64,000 nucleotides of DNA, from the NCBI RefSeq assembly GCF_018069565.1, contig NZ_JAGPNL010000004.1, positions 372,001-436,000 on the forward strand. Direction: 5' to 3'. Shown in pieces: positions 25,511 through 32,690 of this stretch. Position numbers and translations under genes: made by a program. Each line of letters starts with the position of its first letter. The first letter of the stretch is position 1. The notes under the pieces were generated by a model. The model ran no database searches. It was not told the DNA's origin and was given only the letters and a program-made list of their open reading frames with translations. Source of the DNA: Streptomyces tagetis (GTDB taxonomy: Bacteria > Actinomycetota > Actinomycetes > Streptomycetales > Streptomycetaceae).

Positions 25511-26386
25511 TTATCCCTTCACTGCGCCGGAGGTGAGGCCAGCGGCCATCTTCTTCTGGACGATCATGAAGAACGCGACGACCGGGATCGCGATCAGCGT
25601 CGAGGCGGCCATGAGCGCCCCGTAGTCGGTGCCGCGCGAGGTGGTGAAGTTCATGAGCCAGACGTTGAGCGTGTACTTGTCGTTGTCCTGCAACACGATG
25701 TAGGCGAGCAGGTACTCGTTCCACGCGTTGATCAGGGAGAAGATCGAGGCGGCGGCGAGGCCGGGGGCGAGCAGCGGGAAGACCACGCGCCAGAAGGCGC
25801 CCATCCGGGTGCAGCCGTCGACCATGGCGGCCTCTTCGAGCTCCAGGGGGATGTTCACCACGAAGCCGCGGATCATCCAGGTGGCGAACGGCAGCGTCGA
25901 GACGAGGTAGATGACGATGACGCCCCAGTACTCGTTGACCGCGCCGAGGTCGTTGAGCTGGATGTAGAGGGGGATGAGCATGGCCGTGGGCGGCAGGAGC
26001 TGCACCACGAGCAGCACGATCATGAAGAGCTTGCGGCCGCGGAAGCGGAAGCGTCCGATGGCGAAGGCGGCGATCGTGGAGAGCACCATCGCGCCGAGCA
26101 CGGCGGTCACGCAGATGATGAGGCTGGACTGGATGGCGCTGCCGAAGTTCGGCGCGTCGATCGCCCGGCGGAAGTTGTCGAAGGTCAGGGAGGTCGGCCA
26201 GAGCTTCTGGTCGTAGGAGCGGATCTCCGCGTTGGGGCGCAGGGAGCTGACGACGAGCCAGTAGACCGGGAAGGCCATCACCAGGAAGGCGACGACTCCG
26301 ACGGCGTTGTACAGGTGCCGACTGCGCTTCTTGCGGTCGGGGCGGTAGCCGGGCGCCGTGGCGCGCGGGGCGGTCGTGATGCTCAC
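25511..26386 (-). CDS. dasC: chitobiose/sugar ABC transporter permease DasC
   Basis: Inner-membrane permease (MalG type) of the N,N'-diacetylchitobiose importer, 291 residues with six membrane segments. The first is YNAVGVVAFLVMAFPVYWLVV, and the EAA loop is EEAAMVDGCTRMGAFWRVVFPL. GTG at 26386 overlaps the dasB stop (GTGA) and has GGAGAGG upstream. No ATPase gene accompanies dasABC, in keeping with use of the shared multi-sugar ATPase MsiK encoded elsewhere in Streptomyces. Confidence 0.93.
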   Translation of the reverse strand: MSITTAPRATAPGYRPDRKKRSRHLYNAVGVVAFLVMAFPVYWLVVSSLRPNAEIRSYDQKLWPTSLTFDNFRRAIDAPNFGSAIQSSLIICVTAVLGAMVLSTIAAFAIGRFRFRGRKLFMIVLLVVQLLPPTAMLIPLYIQLNDLGAVNEYWGVIVIYLVSTLPFATWMIRGFVVNIPLELEEAAMVDGCTRMGAFWRVVFPLLAPGLAAASIFSLINAWNEYLLAYIVLQDNDKYTLNVWLMNFTTSRGTDYGALMAASTLIAIPVVAFFMIVQKKMAAGLTSGAVKG

Positions 26387-27375
26387 TCGACCTCTCCGAT
26401 CTTGAGCAACTGGCGCAGGTAGTAGACGGCCACGCCGGACAGGAGCAGCACCGTGATGAGGGCGATGGCGGCACCCTGGCTGAAGGAGTTGGACTCGAAC
26501 GCCTTCTCGTAGGAGTAGAGGCCGAGCAGGTTGTACTCCTTCTCGGGCTTGTTGCCGCGCATCAGGAAGACCTGGCCGAAGACGTTGAAGTCCCAGATGA
26601 CGGAGAGCGTGGCGACCATCTGGAAGACGGGCTTGATGACCGGCCAGGTCACGTAGCGGAAGACGCCGAGCCGGCCGGCGCCGTCGAGCTTCGCGGCCTC
26701 CTCCAGTTCGGAGGGGACCTGGGTGAGCGCGGCGTAGAGGGTGACGGCGACGAACGGGATCGCGCCCCACACCACCACGGCGCCGATCATGAGGAAGCCC
26801 TGCTTGGGGTCGAGCCACCAGTTGTGGCCCTGGAAGTCGAAGCCCAGGTACTTGGTCAGCACCATGTTGGCGACGCCGTAGTCGGAGTCGGCGAACCAGC
26901 GGAAGATCGAGGTGGCGACGAGCAGCGGCAGGGACCAGGCGGCGATGAGCGCGCCGGTCAGCAGCAGGCGCACGGCCTTGGACATGCGCTGCATGGAGTG
27001 GGCGAGGAAGAGGCCGGCGGCCAGGGTGGCGGCGACGCAGATGACCATGAACAGGACGGTGCGCCAGACGACGTCGTAGAACTCGCCGTCGCCGAGGATG
27101 TTGGTGAACTGCTCGAAGCCCACCCAGTCGGCGGCCTCTCCGGTCCACAGTTCGCGCCGGCCGACGTCCTGGAAGGACATGATCACGGTCTTGATCAGTG
27201 GCCAGACGAACACCGCGGCGATGGCCACGACCGCCGGGGCGATCAGCAGGTAGGGCAGGAGTGGACCGTTGGTCCACCCGCTCTTCCGGGGTGCGGACGG
27301 CGCCGGCCCGTCGCCGTCGGGCGCCCGCGGTACGGACACCTCCGGGCCGGCTGTCTTGATGTCGGCGGCACTCAC
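26383..27375 (-). CDS. dasB: chitobiose/sugar ABC transporter permease DasB
   Basis: Inner-membrane permease (MalF/UgpA type), 330 residues. A ~35-residue polar N-terminal tail precedes six membrane segments beginning LLPYLLIAPAVVAIAAVFVWPL; the EAA loop reads ELEEAAKLDGAGRLGVFRYVTWP. GTG at 27375 has GGAAGG upstream. It forms the channel with DasC, with which it overlaps by four bases. The 136-base gap from dasA contains two strong hairpins that should lower dasB/dasC expression relative to the abundant binding protein. Confidence 0.93.
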   Translation of the reverse strand: MSAADIKTAGPEVSVPRAPDGDGPAPSAPRKSGWTNGPLLPYLLIAPAVVAIAAVFVWPLIKTVIMSFQDVGRRELWTGEAADWVGFEQFTNILGDGEFYDVVWRTVLFMVICVAATLAAGLFLAHSMQRMSKAVRLLLTGALIAAWSLPLLVATSIFRWFADSDYGVANMVLTKYLGFDFQGHNWWLDPKQGFLMIGAVVVWGAIPFVAVTLYAALTQVPSELEEAAKLDGAGRLGVFRYVTWPVIKPVFQMVATLSVIWDFNVFGQVFLMRGNKPEKEYNLLGLYSYEKAFESNSFSQGAAIALITVLLLSGVAVYYLRQLLKIGEVE

Positions 27376-27413
27376 TGTGCGGGCCTTCCGTTCGAAGGGT
27401 TCTGCGTCGGGCG

Positions 27414-27445
27414 GGCGGCCGGCGGCCCGAGGGCCGCCGGCCGCC
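27414..27445 (-). terminator. dasA-dasB intercistronic hairpin 1
   Basis: GGCGGCCGGCGGCC (27414-27427) pairs perfectly with GGCCGCCGGCCGCC (27432-27445) around a 4-base loop. There is no U tract, so it may act as an attenuator or as a 3' stabiliser of dasA mRNA rather than a full stop. Confidence 0.75.
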
Positions 27446-27451
27446 TCACCG

Positions 27452-27480
27452 GCCCGGTCCGGCCGGGGGCCGGACCGGGC
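27452..27480 (-). terminator. dasA-dasB intercistronic hairpin 2
   Basis: GCCCGGTCCGG (27452-27462) pairs with CCGGACCGGGC (27470-27480) around a 7-base loop. It lies between hairpin 1 and the dasA stop codon. Confidence 0.75.
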
Positions 27481-27511
27481 ACCGGAGGTCTGCGAGGGTG
27501 GTGCGCCTCGG

Positions 27512-28813
27512 TCAGGAGACCTCGTTGATCAGCGAGTCGATCTCCGCGTCGGCCGCCTTGGTGGCGTCGGCGACCGACTTGCCCTTGAGGATGTCGAGCA
27601 GCATGATCTCGAGCGTTTCCTTCTTCTCGATCGCGGCCCAGCCGGGGGCGATCGGGGTGAACCAGGCGTCGGGGACCGCGTTGGCGATCGGGGCGGTCTC
27701 CGGCTTGCTCTTCAGCGGTTCGAGCTGCTTGGTGTTGTTGGGGAGGATGTCCTTCTCGACGAGGGCGGCCTGGGCCTTCTCGCTGGTGAAGAGGGAGATC
27801 CACTCCTGCGCCAGGTCCTGGTTCTTGGACTTGGAGATGGTGGCGAGGTCGGAGCCGCCGATGAAGGAGGGCAGGGTCTTGCCGTTCGGGCCGGGCATGC
27901 CCGCGGTGGCGATCTTGTCCTTCAGCGCCGGGTTGCCGCTGTTCTCGGAGTCGACGACGCTGCCGGCCTCCCAGCCGTTGCCGTAGAGCAGGGCCGCCTT
28001 CTCGTTGGCCATGACGTTGGCGTGGTCCTGCTCGTCCTTCGTCTGGTCGCCGTGGTTGTACTTCTTGACCAGGTCGACGAAGTGCTGGATGCCCTTCTGC
28101 GCCTCCGGCGTGGAGAGGGCGCCCTTCCACTCCTTGCTGCCCTCGTCGTAGGTGGCGATCTGGCCGCCGTACCCGGCGACGTAGGACATGGCGGCGTACC
28201 AGTAGCGGCCGGGCAGGTACAGCGAGGAGAAGGCGTTGTCCTTCTTGTTCTTCTCCTGGACCTTGTCGAGCGCCTTGAACAGCTCGTCCTCGGTGGTCGG
28301 CAGCTGGTCGGAACCGGTGCCTTCCTTGAACATGTCCTTGTTGTAGATGGCGACGCGGGCGCCGGCGTAGTACGGGACGCAGTAGAGCTTGCCCTCGTAG
28401 GAGCAGGTGTCCTTGAGGCCCTCGATCCACGTGTCGGAGTTGTCGTACTTCTTGGCGTCGATCTCGCCGAGGGCACCGTTGAGGATGTAGGTCATCGTCT
28501 CGGTGTTGCCCAGCTCGACCACGTCGGGGAACTTGTCGCCGGACAGGGCGGCGTCGAGCTTCTTGGTCTTGTCGCCCCACTGCTGGTACTGGACGTTGAC
28601 CTTGACCCCGGGGTACTTCGCGTTGAAGTCGGTGTTGGTCTGTTTGACCAGCTCCGGCCAACTGCTCTGGGCGTCCACCATCAGCCAGACGGTGAGGTCG
28701 CCCTTGCGGTCCTTGGGGTCCTGTCCGGACGCGTTGTCGTCGGAGCCCCCGCACGCCGCGATGGACGCCATCATGCCCGCGATACCGATCGCGGCTATCA
28801 GCTTGCGCTTCAC
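27512..28813 (-). CDS. dasA: N,N'-diacetylchitobiose-binding lipoprotein DasA
   Basis: Extracellular solute-binding lipoprotein (family 1) feeding DasBC. The 433-residue precursor has a short leader VKRKLIAAIGIAGMMASIAAC with the lipobox Cys at residue 21, then the binding fold (LTVWLMVDAQSSWPELVKQ, YLPGRYWYAAMSYVAGYGG, AALLYGNGWEAGSV). GTG at 28813 is set by a GAGGAGG site seven bases upstream and by the lipobox position. Two dre sites lie 89-128 bases upstream. The gene name follows from the das gene order, permeases and divergent dasR. Chitobiose is the known ligand in S. coelicolor. Confidence 0.93.
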   Translation of the reverse strand: MKRKLIAAIGIAGMMASIAACGGSDDNASGQDPKDRKGDLTVWLMVDAQSSWPELVKQTNTDFNAKYPGVKVNVQYQQWGDKTKKLDAALSGDKFPDVVELGNTETMTYILNGALGEIDAKKYDNSDTWIEGLKDTCSYEGKLYCVPYYAGARVAIYNKDMFKEGTGSDQLPTTEDELFKALDKVQEKNKKDNAFSSLYLPGRYWYAAMSYVAGYGGQIATYDEGSKEWKGALSTPEAQKGIQHFVDLVKKYNHGDQTKDEQDHANVMANEKAALLYGNGWEAGSVVDSENSGNPALKDKIATAGMPGPNGKTLPSFIGGSDLATISKSKNQDLAQEWISLFTSEKAQAALVEKDILPNNTKQLEPLKSKPETAPIANAVPDAWFTPIAPGWAAIEKKETLEIMLLDILKGKSVADATKAADAEIDSLINEVS

Positions 28814-28901
28814 GCCAAACCTCCTCAGGGATGCCACAAACCCCCCTGCCTCCCTGCGGTCGAGCGTGAACGCGTACCGCTCCTGGGGCCGGGACTGGAC
28901 C

Positions 28902-28917
28902 AATGGTGTAGACCAGC
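28902..28917. promoter_or_regulatory. DasR-binding site (dre1) upstream of dasA
   Basis: AATGGTGTAGACCAGC matches the dre consensus at 12 of 16 positions, with the palindromic TGGT...ACCA core intact. It lies 89 bases before the dasA start. The dasA-dasR gap (28814-29267) holds no gene. Confidence 0.78.
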
Positions 28918-28925
28918 ACGGGGAG

Positions 28926-28941
28926 CTTGGCCCAGACCAAT
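28926..28941. promoter_or_regulatory. DasR-binding site (dre2) upstream of dasA
   Basis: CTTGGCCCAGACCAAT matches the dre consensus at 11 of 16 positions and keeps TTGG...CCAA symmetry. Its centre is 24 bases from that of dre1, so DasR dimers could bind on nearly the same face. Confidence 0.65.
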
Positions 28942-29118
28942 AGGGCTGTCAAGGGTGATCAGGCGCGCTCCGGGCGTCCGTGATGCGACCGAGATATGCA
29001 GGGACCTTTCATTCCCCAAGGGGCAGTTCGGACAGACCGGGGTCACGTGTCAGCCCCCGCGGCGGACCGTTCGCGGGCACCTTCGCCACCCGCCCGGGAC
29101 GCGGCCGGAAGCCGGTGA

Positions 29119-29134
29119 TATGGACTAGACCAAC
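29119..29134. promoter_or_regulatory. DasR-binding site (dre) upstream of dasR
   Basis: TATGGACTAGACCAAC matches the dre consensus at 11 of 16 positions, including an uninterrupted CTAGACCA. It is 134 bases before dasR and suggests autoregulation. Confidence 0.7.
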
Positions 29135-29267
29135 GGGGGGCGCGCGGGTATACAGAGGGGATCACGGAGCGTGCCGGACCGTCCCGGTGCGCCGCCGTGC
29201 CACGATGTGCACCGTGGCCGATGAGGGACGTCGGTCGTTTCGGGACCCGGAGCCGGGAAGGCAGACC

Positions 29268-30032
29268 ATGAGCACCGACGTCAGCAGTGCGGAGAACGAG
29301 GGTGGGGCGACCGTCCGTACCGCGCGCGTGCCCAAGTACTACCGACTGAAGAAACACCTGCTCGACATGGTCCGGACCCAGGCGCCGGGCACCCCGGTCC
29401 CGCCCGAGCGCACCCTCGCCGCGGAGTTCGACACCTCGCGCACCACCGTGCGCCAGGCGCTCCAGGAACTGGTCGTCGAAGGCCGCCTGGAGCGCATCCA
29501 GGGCAAGGGCACCTTCGTCGCCAAGCCCAAGGTCTCCCAGGCGCTCCAGCTCACCTCGTACACCGAGGACATGCGGGCGCAGGGCCTCGAACCCACCTCG
29601 CAGTTGCTGGACATCGGCTACATCACCGCCGACGACCGGCTCGCCGGGCTGCTGGACATCACGGCCGGCGGCCGGGTGCTGCGCATCGAGCGGCTGCGCA
29701 TGGCCAACGGGGAGCCGATGGCCATCGAGACCACCCACCTGTCCGCCAAGCACTTCCCCGCCCTGCGCCGCTCCCTGGCGAAGTACACCTCCCTCTACAC
29801 GGCGCTCGCCGAGGTGTACGACGTCCACCTCGCCGAGGCCGAGGAGACCATCGAGACCTCGCTGGCCACCCCGCGCGAGGCGGGGCTGCTCGGCACCGAC
29901 GTCGGGCTGCCGATGCTGATGCTCTCCCGGCACTCGCTGGACCGCTCCGGCCGTCCCGTGGAGTGGGTGCGGTCGGTGTACCGGGGCGATCGCTACAAGT
30001 TCGTCGCGCGCCTCAAGCGCCCCCAGGACTAA
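29268..30032 (+). CDS. dasR: GntR/HutC-family regulator DasR
   Basis: Global regulator of chitin/N-acetylglucosamine use, development and antibiotic production, 254 residues. The GntR winged helix is at the N-terminus (YYRLKKHLLDMV, then PPERTLAAEFDTSRTTVRQAL and LERIQGKGTFVA), followed by a UTRA effector domain (about 95-245) that binds GlcN-6-P. ATG at 29268 follows GGAAGG. It is divergent from dasA, with dre sites on both sides of the gap. DasR normally binds dre elements as a dimer; five candidates lie in this window. Confidence 0.96.
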   Translation: MSTDVSSAENEGGATVRTARVPKYYRLKKHLLDMVRTQAPGTPVPPERTLAAEFDTSRTTVRQALQELVVEGRLERIQGKGTFVAKPKVSQALQLTSYTEDMRAQGLEPTSQLLDIGYITADDRLAGLLDITAGGRVLRIERLRMANGEPMAIETTHLSAKHFPALRRSLAKYTSLYTALAEVYDVHLAEAEETIETSLATPREAGLLGTDVGLPMLMLSRHSLDRSGRPVEWVRSVYRGDRYKFVARLKRPQD

Positions 30033-30179
30033 GGGAGTTCGACCGGTCGGCAGCGTCGTCGGCCGGTCCGCGGCCCGTCCGCACCAATACCCGAACGTGG
30101 TCTTCCGCTGCCCCGGGGCCGTCACCTACATTTTCGTGCGCACCGCACCAGGTGATCACTAGGGGACGGAGCCCACCGC

Positions 30180-30446
30180 ATGCCACAACCCCCGCACGTT
30201 GACCGCGCGCCGACGGTGACACCGCTGCGTGTCGTCATCGGTCTCTGCCTGCTCGCACCGTTCGTCGCCATGCTCTGGGTCGGCTCCTACGCGAGGGTGG
30301 ACCCGGCCTTCATCGGCATCCCGTTCTTCTACTGGTACCAGATGGCGTGGGTGCTCCTGTCGACGGCGCTGACGGCGACGGCGTACCGGCTCTGGCAGCG
30401 CGACCAGCGCGCGCGGGGTGCCCGCACGGGCGGTGGTAGGCGGTGA
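30180..30446 (+). CDS. DUF3311 small membrane protein, symporter partner
   Basis: An 88-residue protein with two hydrophobic segments (about 17-35 and 47-68) and basic ends, matching the DUF3311 family. Such genes usually sit directly before a sodium:solute symporter; here the TGA overlaps the symporter GTG by four bases (GTGA at 30443-30446), so the two are coupled. It is probably a small accessory subunit that helps fold or regulate the transporter. AGGGGACGGAG precedes the start. Confidence 0.82.
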   Translation: MPQPPHVDRAPTVTPLRVVIGLCLLAPFVAMLWVGSYARVDPAFIGIPFFYWYQMAWVLLSTALTATAYRLWQRDQRARGARTGGGRR

Positions 30447-32071
30447 ACGGCGGGGTGAACGTCGTCGCGCTCGTCGTCTTCGTCCTTTTCTTCGCGCTCG
30501 TCACCGTCCTCGGCTTCGTGGCCGCGCGCTGGCGGCGGGCCGCGAACGAGCACAGCCTCGACGAATGGGGGCTGGGCGGCCGGTCGTTCGGCACCTGGGT
30601 CACCTGGTTCCTGCTCGGCGGCGACCTGTACACGGCCTACACCTTCGTGGCCGTGCCGGCGGCGATCTACGCGGCGGGCGCGGCGGGCTTCTTCGCGGTG
30701 CCGTACACGATCCTGGTCTACCCGCTGATCTTCACCTTCCTGCCCCGGCTCTGGTCGGTCTCCCACCGGCACGGCTACGTGACGACCTCGGACTTCGTGC
30801 GCGGCCGGTTCGGCTCCAAGGGCCTGTCGCTGGCCGTGGCCGTGACCGGCATCCTGGCGACGATGCCCTACATCGCGCTCCAGCTCGTCGGCATCCAGGC
30901 GGTGCTGGACGTGATGGGCGTCGGGGGCGGCGAGGACACCCACTGGTTCGTCAAGGACCTGCCGCTGCTGATCGCCTTCGGCGTGCTGGCGGCGTACACC
31001 TACTCGTCGGGGCTGCGGGCGCCCGCGCTGATCGCGTTCGTCAAGGACACGCTGATCTACCTCGTGATCGCGGTGGCCATCATCTACATCCCCATCAAAC
31101 TGGGCGGCTTCGACGCCATCTTCGCCAAGGCGGGCGCGGCGTTCGAGCAGACCAACCCGGCCACCGGGAAACCGCGGGGCGCGCTGGCGCCCGGCCAGGC
31201 GGGCCAGTGGACCTACGCCACGCTGGCGCTGGGCTCGGCGCTCGCGCTCTTCATGTACCCGCACTCGATCACCGCGACGCTCTCCTCTCGCAGCCGTGAC
31301 GTGATCCGCCGCAACACCACGATCCTGCCGCTGTACTCGCTGATGCTCGGCCTGCTGGCCCTGCTCGGTTTCATGGCGATCGCGGCCGGGGTCGAGGTGA
31401 GCAACGGGCAACTGGCGATCCCGCAGCTCTTCGAGGACATGTTCCCCGACTGGTTCGCGGGCGTGGCCTTCGCGGCGATCGGCATCGGCGCGCTGGTCCC
31501 GGCGGCCATCATGTCCATCGCCGCGGCCAACCTCTTCACCCGCAACATCTACCGGGACTTCATCCGGCCGGACGCCACGCCGCACCAGGAGACGCGGGTC
31601 TCCAAGGTGGTGTCGCTGCTGGTGAAGGTGGGCGCGCTGGTCTTCGTGCTGGGCATGGACAAGACGGTCGCCATCAACTTCCAGCTCCTGGGCGGCATCT
31701 GGATCCTCCAGACCTTCCCGGCGCTGGTCGGCGGCCTGTTCACGCGCTGGTTCCACCGCTGGGCGCTCCTCGCCGGCTGGGCGGTCGGCATGGTCTACGG
31801 CACGGTCGCCGCGTACGGGGTGGCCTCGCCGACGCAGAAGCACTTCGGCGGCTCGGCGAAGGAGATCCCGGGCATCGGTGAGATCGGCTACATCGGGCTC
31901 ACCGCGTTCGTGCTCAACGCCCTCGTGACCGTGGTGGCGACGGTCCTGTTCAAGGCCGCGGGCGCCCCCGAGGGCGTCGACGAGACGCGTCCCGGCGACT
32001 ACACGGCCGACGCGGGCGATCCCGGCGTCGAGGCGGAGCCGGCGCCGGTCACGGCGGAACCGACACGCTGA
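30443..32071 (+). CDS. sodium:solute symporter family permease (MctP-like)
   Basis: Inner-membrane transporter of the SSS family, 542 residues with about 13 membrane segments. The second segment carries GGRSFGTWVTWFLLGGDLYTAYTFVAVP, matching monocarboxylate-type members. Other family traits are YTYSSGLRAPALIAFVKD and AAIMSIAAANLFTRNIYRDF. The C-terminal tail is acidic and Pro/Glu-rich. Pairing with a DUF3311 protein suggests uptake of acetate, lactate, pyruvate or amino acids, but substrate is not provable by sequence. GTG start at 30443 is coupled to the upstream gene; a strong hairpin follows. Confidence 0.9.
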   Translation: MNGGVNVVALVVFVLFFALVTVLGFVAARWRRAANEHSLDEWGLGGRSFGTWVTWFLLGGDLYTAYTFVAVPAAIYAAGAAGFFAVPYTILVYPLIFTFLPRLWSVSHRHGYVTTSDFVRGRFGSKGLSLAVAVTGILATMPYIALQLVGIQAVLDVMGVGGGEDTHWFVKDLPLLIAFGVLAAYTYSSGLRAPALIAFVKDTLIYLVIAVAIIYIPIKLGGFDAIFAKAGAAFEQTNPATGKPRGALAPGQAGQWTYATLALGSALALFMYPHSITATLSSRSRDVIRRNTTILPLYSLMLGLLALLGFMAIAAGVEVSNGQLAIPQLFEDMFPDWFAGVAFAAIGIGALVPAAIMSIAAANLFTRNIYRDFIRPDATPHQETRVSKVVSLLVKVGALVFVLGMDKTVAINFQLLGGIWILQTFPALVGGLFTRWFHRWALLAGWAVGMVYGTVAAYGVASPTQKHFGGSAKEIPGIGEIGYIGLTAFVLNALVTVVATVLFKAAGAPEGVDETRPGDYTADAGDPGVEAEPAPVTAEPTR

Positions 32072-32090
32072 CCGCGGGACGGAAGGCGGG

Positions 32091-32128
32091 GCCGACGGGC
32101 CGCCGGGCGTGTCCGGCGGCCCGTCGGC
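32091..32128 (+). terminator. symporter terminator hairpin
   Basis: GCCGACGGGCCGCCGG (32091-32106) pairs perfectly with CCGGCGGCCCGTCGGC (32113-32128) around a 6-base loop, 20 bases after the stop. The following ~240 bases up to the nrd promoter hold no gene and are rich in GTGTC/GGGG repeats. Confidence 0.85.
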
Positions 32129-32392
32129 GTGTCCGGCGGCGTGTCGGGAGGCCGGGGCCGGCGTGTCCCGGGCCGGGAGCGGCGTGTCGGGGCACCGGGT
32201 GGCGGGTCCGAGCGCCTCCCGGGCGTGTCCGGAGGGGTCCCCGACGGCGTACGGGCGGGCGCCTCAGGCGCCTGTGGGAAGCCTGTCGGCCGGGCCCCGA
32301 AGCCTGATCACCGGCGGGCCGGGGGGTGTCCCGGGGGGCGGTGTCCGGGGCTCACTCTACTCACTCCGAGTCGCCCGTCCGATACCGGCCCG

Positions 32393-32408
32393 ACACAACA
32401 TCTGGGGG
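32393..32408 (+). promoter_or_regulatory. NrdR box 1 upstream of nrdAB
   Basis: ACACAACATCTGGGGG, a 16-base site whose left half matches the NrdR consensus (ACACAAtATcT). Its start is 31 bases from that of box 2, three helical turns, the standard NrdR spacing. Confidence 0.7.
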
Positions 32409-32423
32409 TGCTCCCGGAGCCTG

Positions 32424-32439
32424 ACACAAGATGTATGCT
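32424..32439 (+). promoter_or_regulatory. NrdR box 2 overlapping the nrdAB -10 region
   Basis: ACACAAGATGTATGCT resembles the NrdR box and contains a TATGCT hexamer (32434-32439). As a -10, this would place the transcript start at the first bases of the riboswitch (about 32446). NrdR binding here would block transcription when dATP is high. Confidence 0.7.
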
Positions 32440-32446
32440 CGTGCTC

Positions 32447-32555
32447 GCTGTCGCCGCAGGGGAATCCGGTGCGAATCCGGAACTGTCCCGCAACGGTGTA
32501 CTTGTGCGTGTTCGCGTGGCCCGCACAGGCTTGAGTCCGAGGACCTGCCGACAGC
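32447..32555 (+). ncRNA. adenosylcobalamin (B12) riboswitch controlling nrdAB
   Basis: GCTGTC (32447-32452) pairs with GACAGC (32550-32555) as P1. Inside are GGAATCCGGTGCGAATCCGG and AACTGTCCCGCAACGGTG, the conserved J-regions, and the B12 box GAGTCCGAGGACCTGCC (32533-32549). It precedes the B12-independent class Ia reductase, so B12 should switch the operon off in favour of a class II enzyme. A CCCTC at 32652-32656 could pair with the GAGGG of the nrdA ribosome site, a possible expression platform (inference). Confidence 0.93.
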
Positions 32556-32690
32556 GCGCCCCGGCCGTCCGGCCAGGGTGCCATGACGTCCGGGCCTCGT
32601 GGAATGGGCCGGTGGACGCGACGCCCCCGTGCGCTCGTGAACCGCCGCCTGCCCTCCGCAGGCCCCGTGCCGAGCGAGGGAGTGCCCCAC

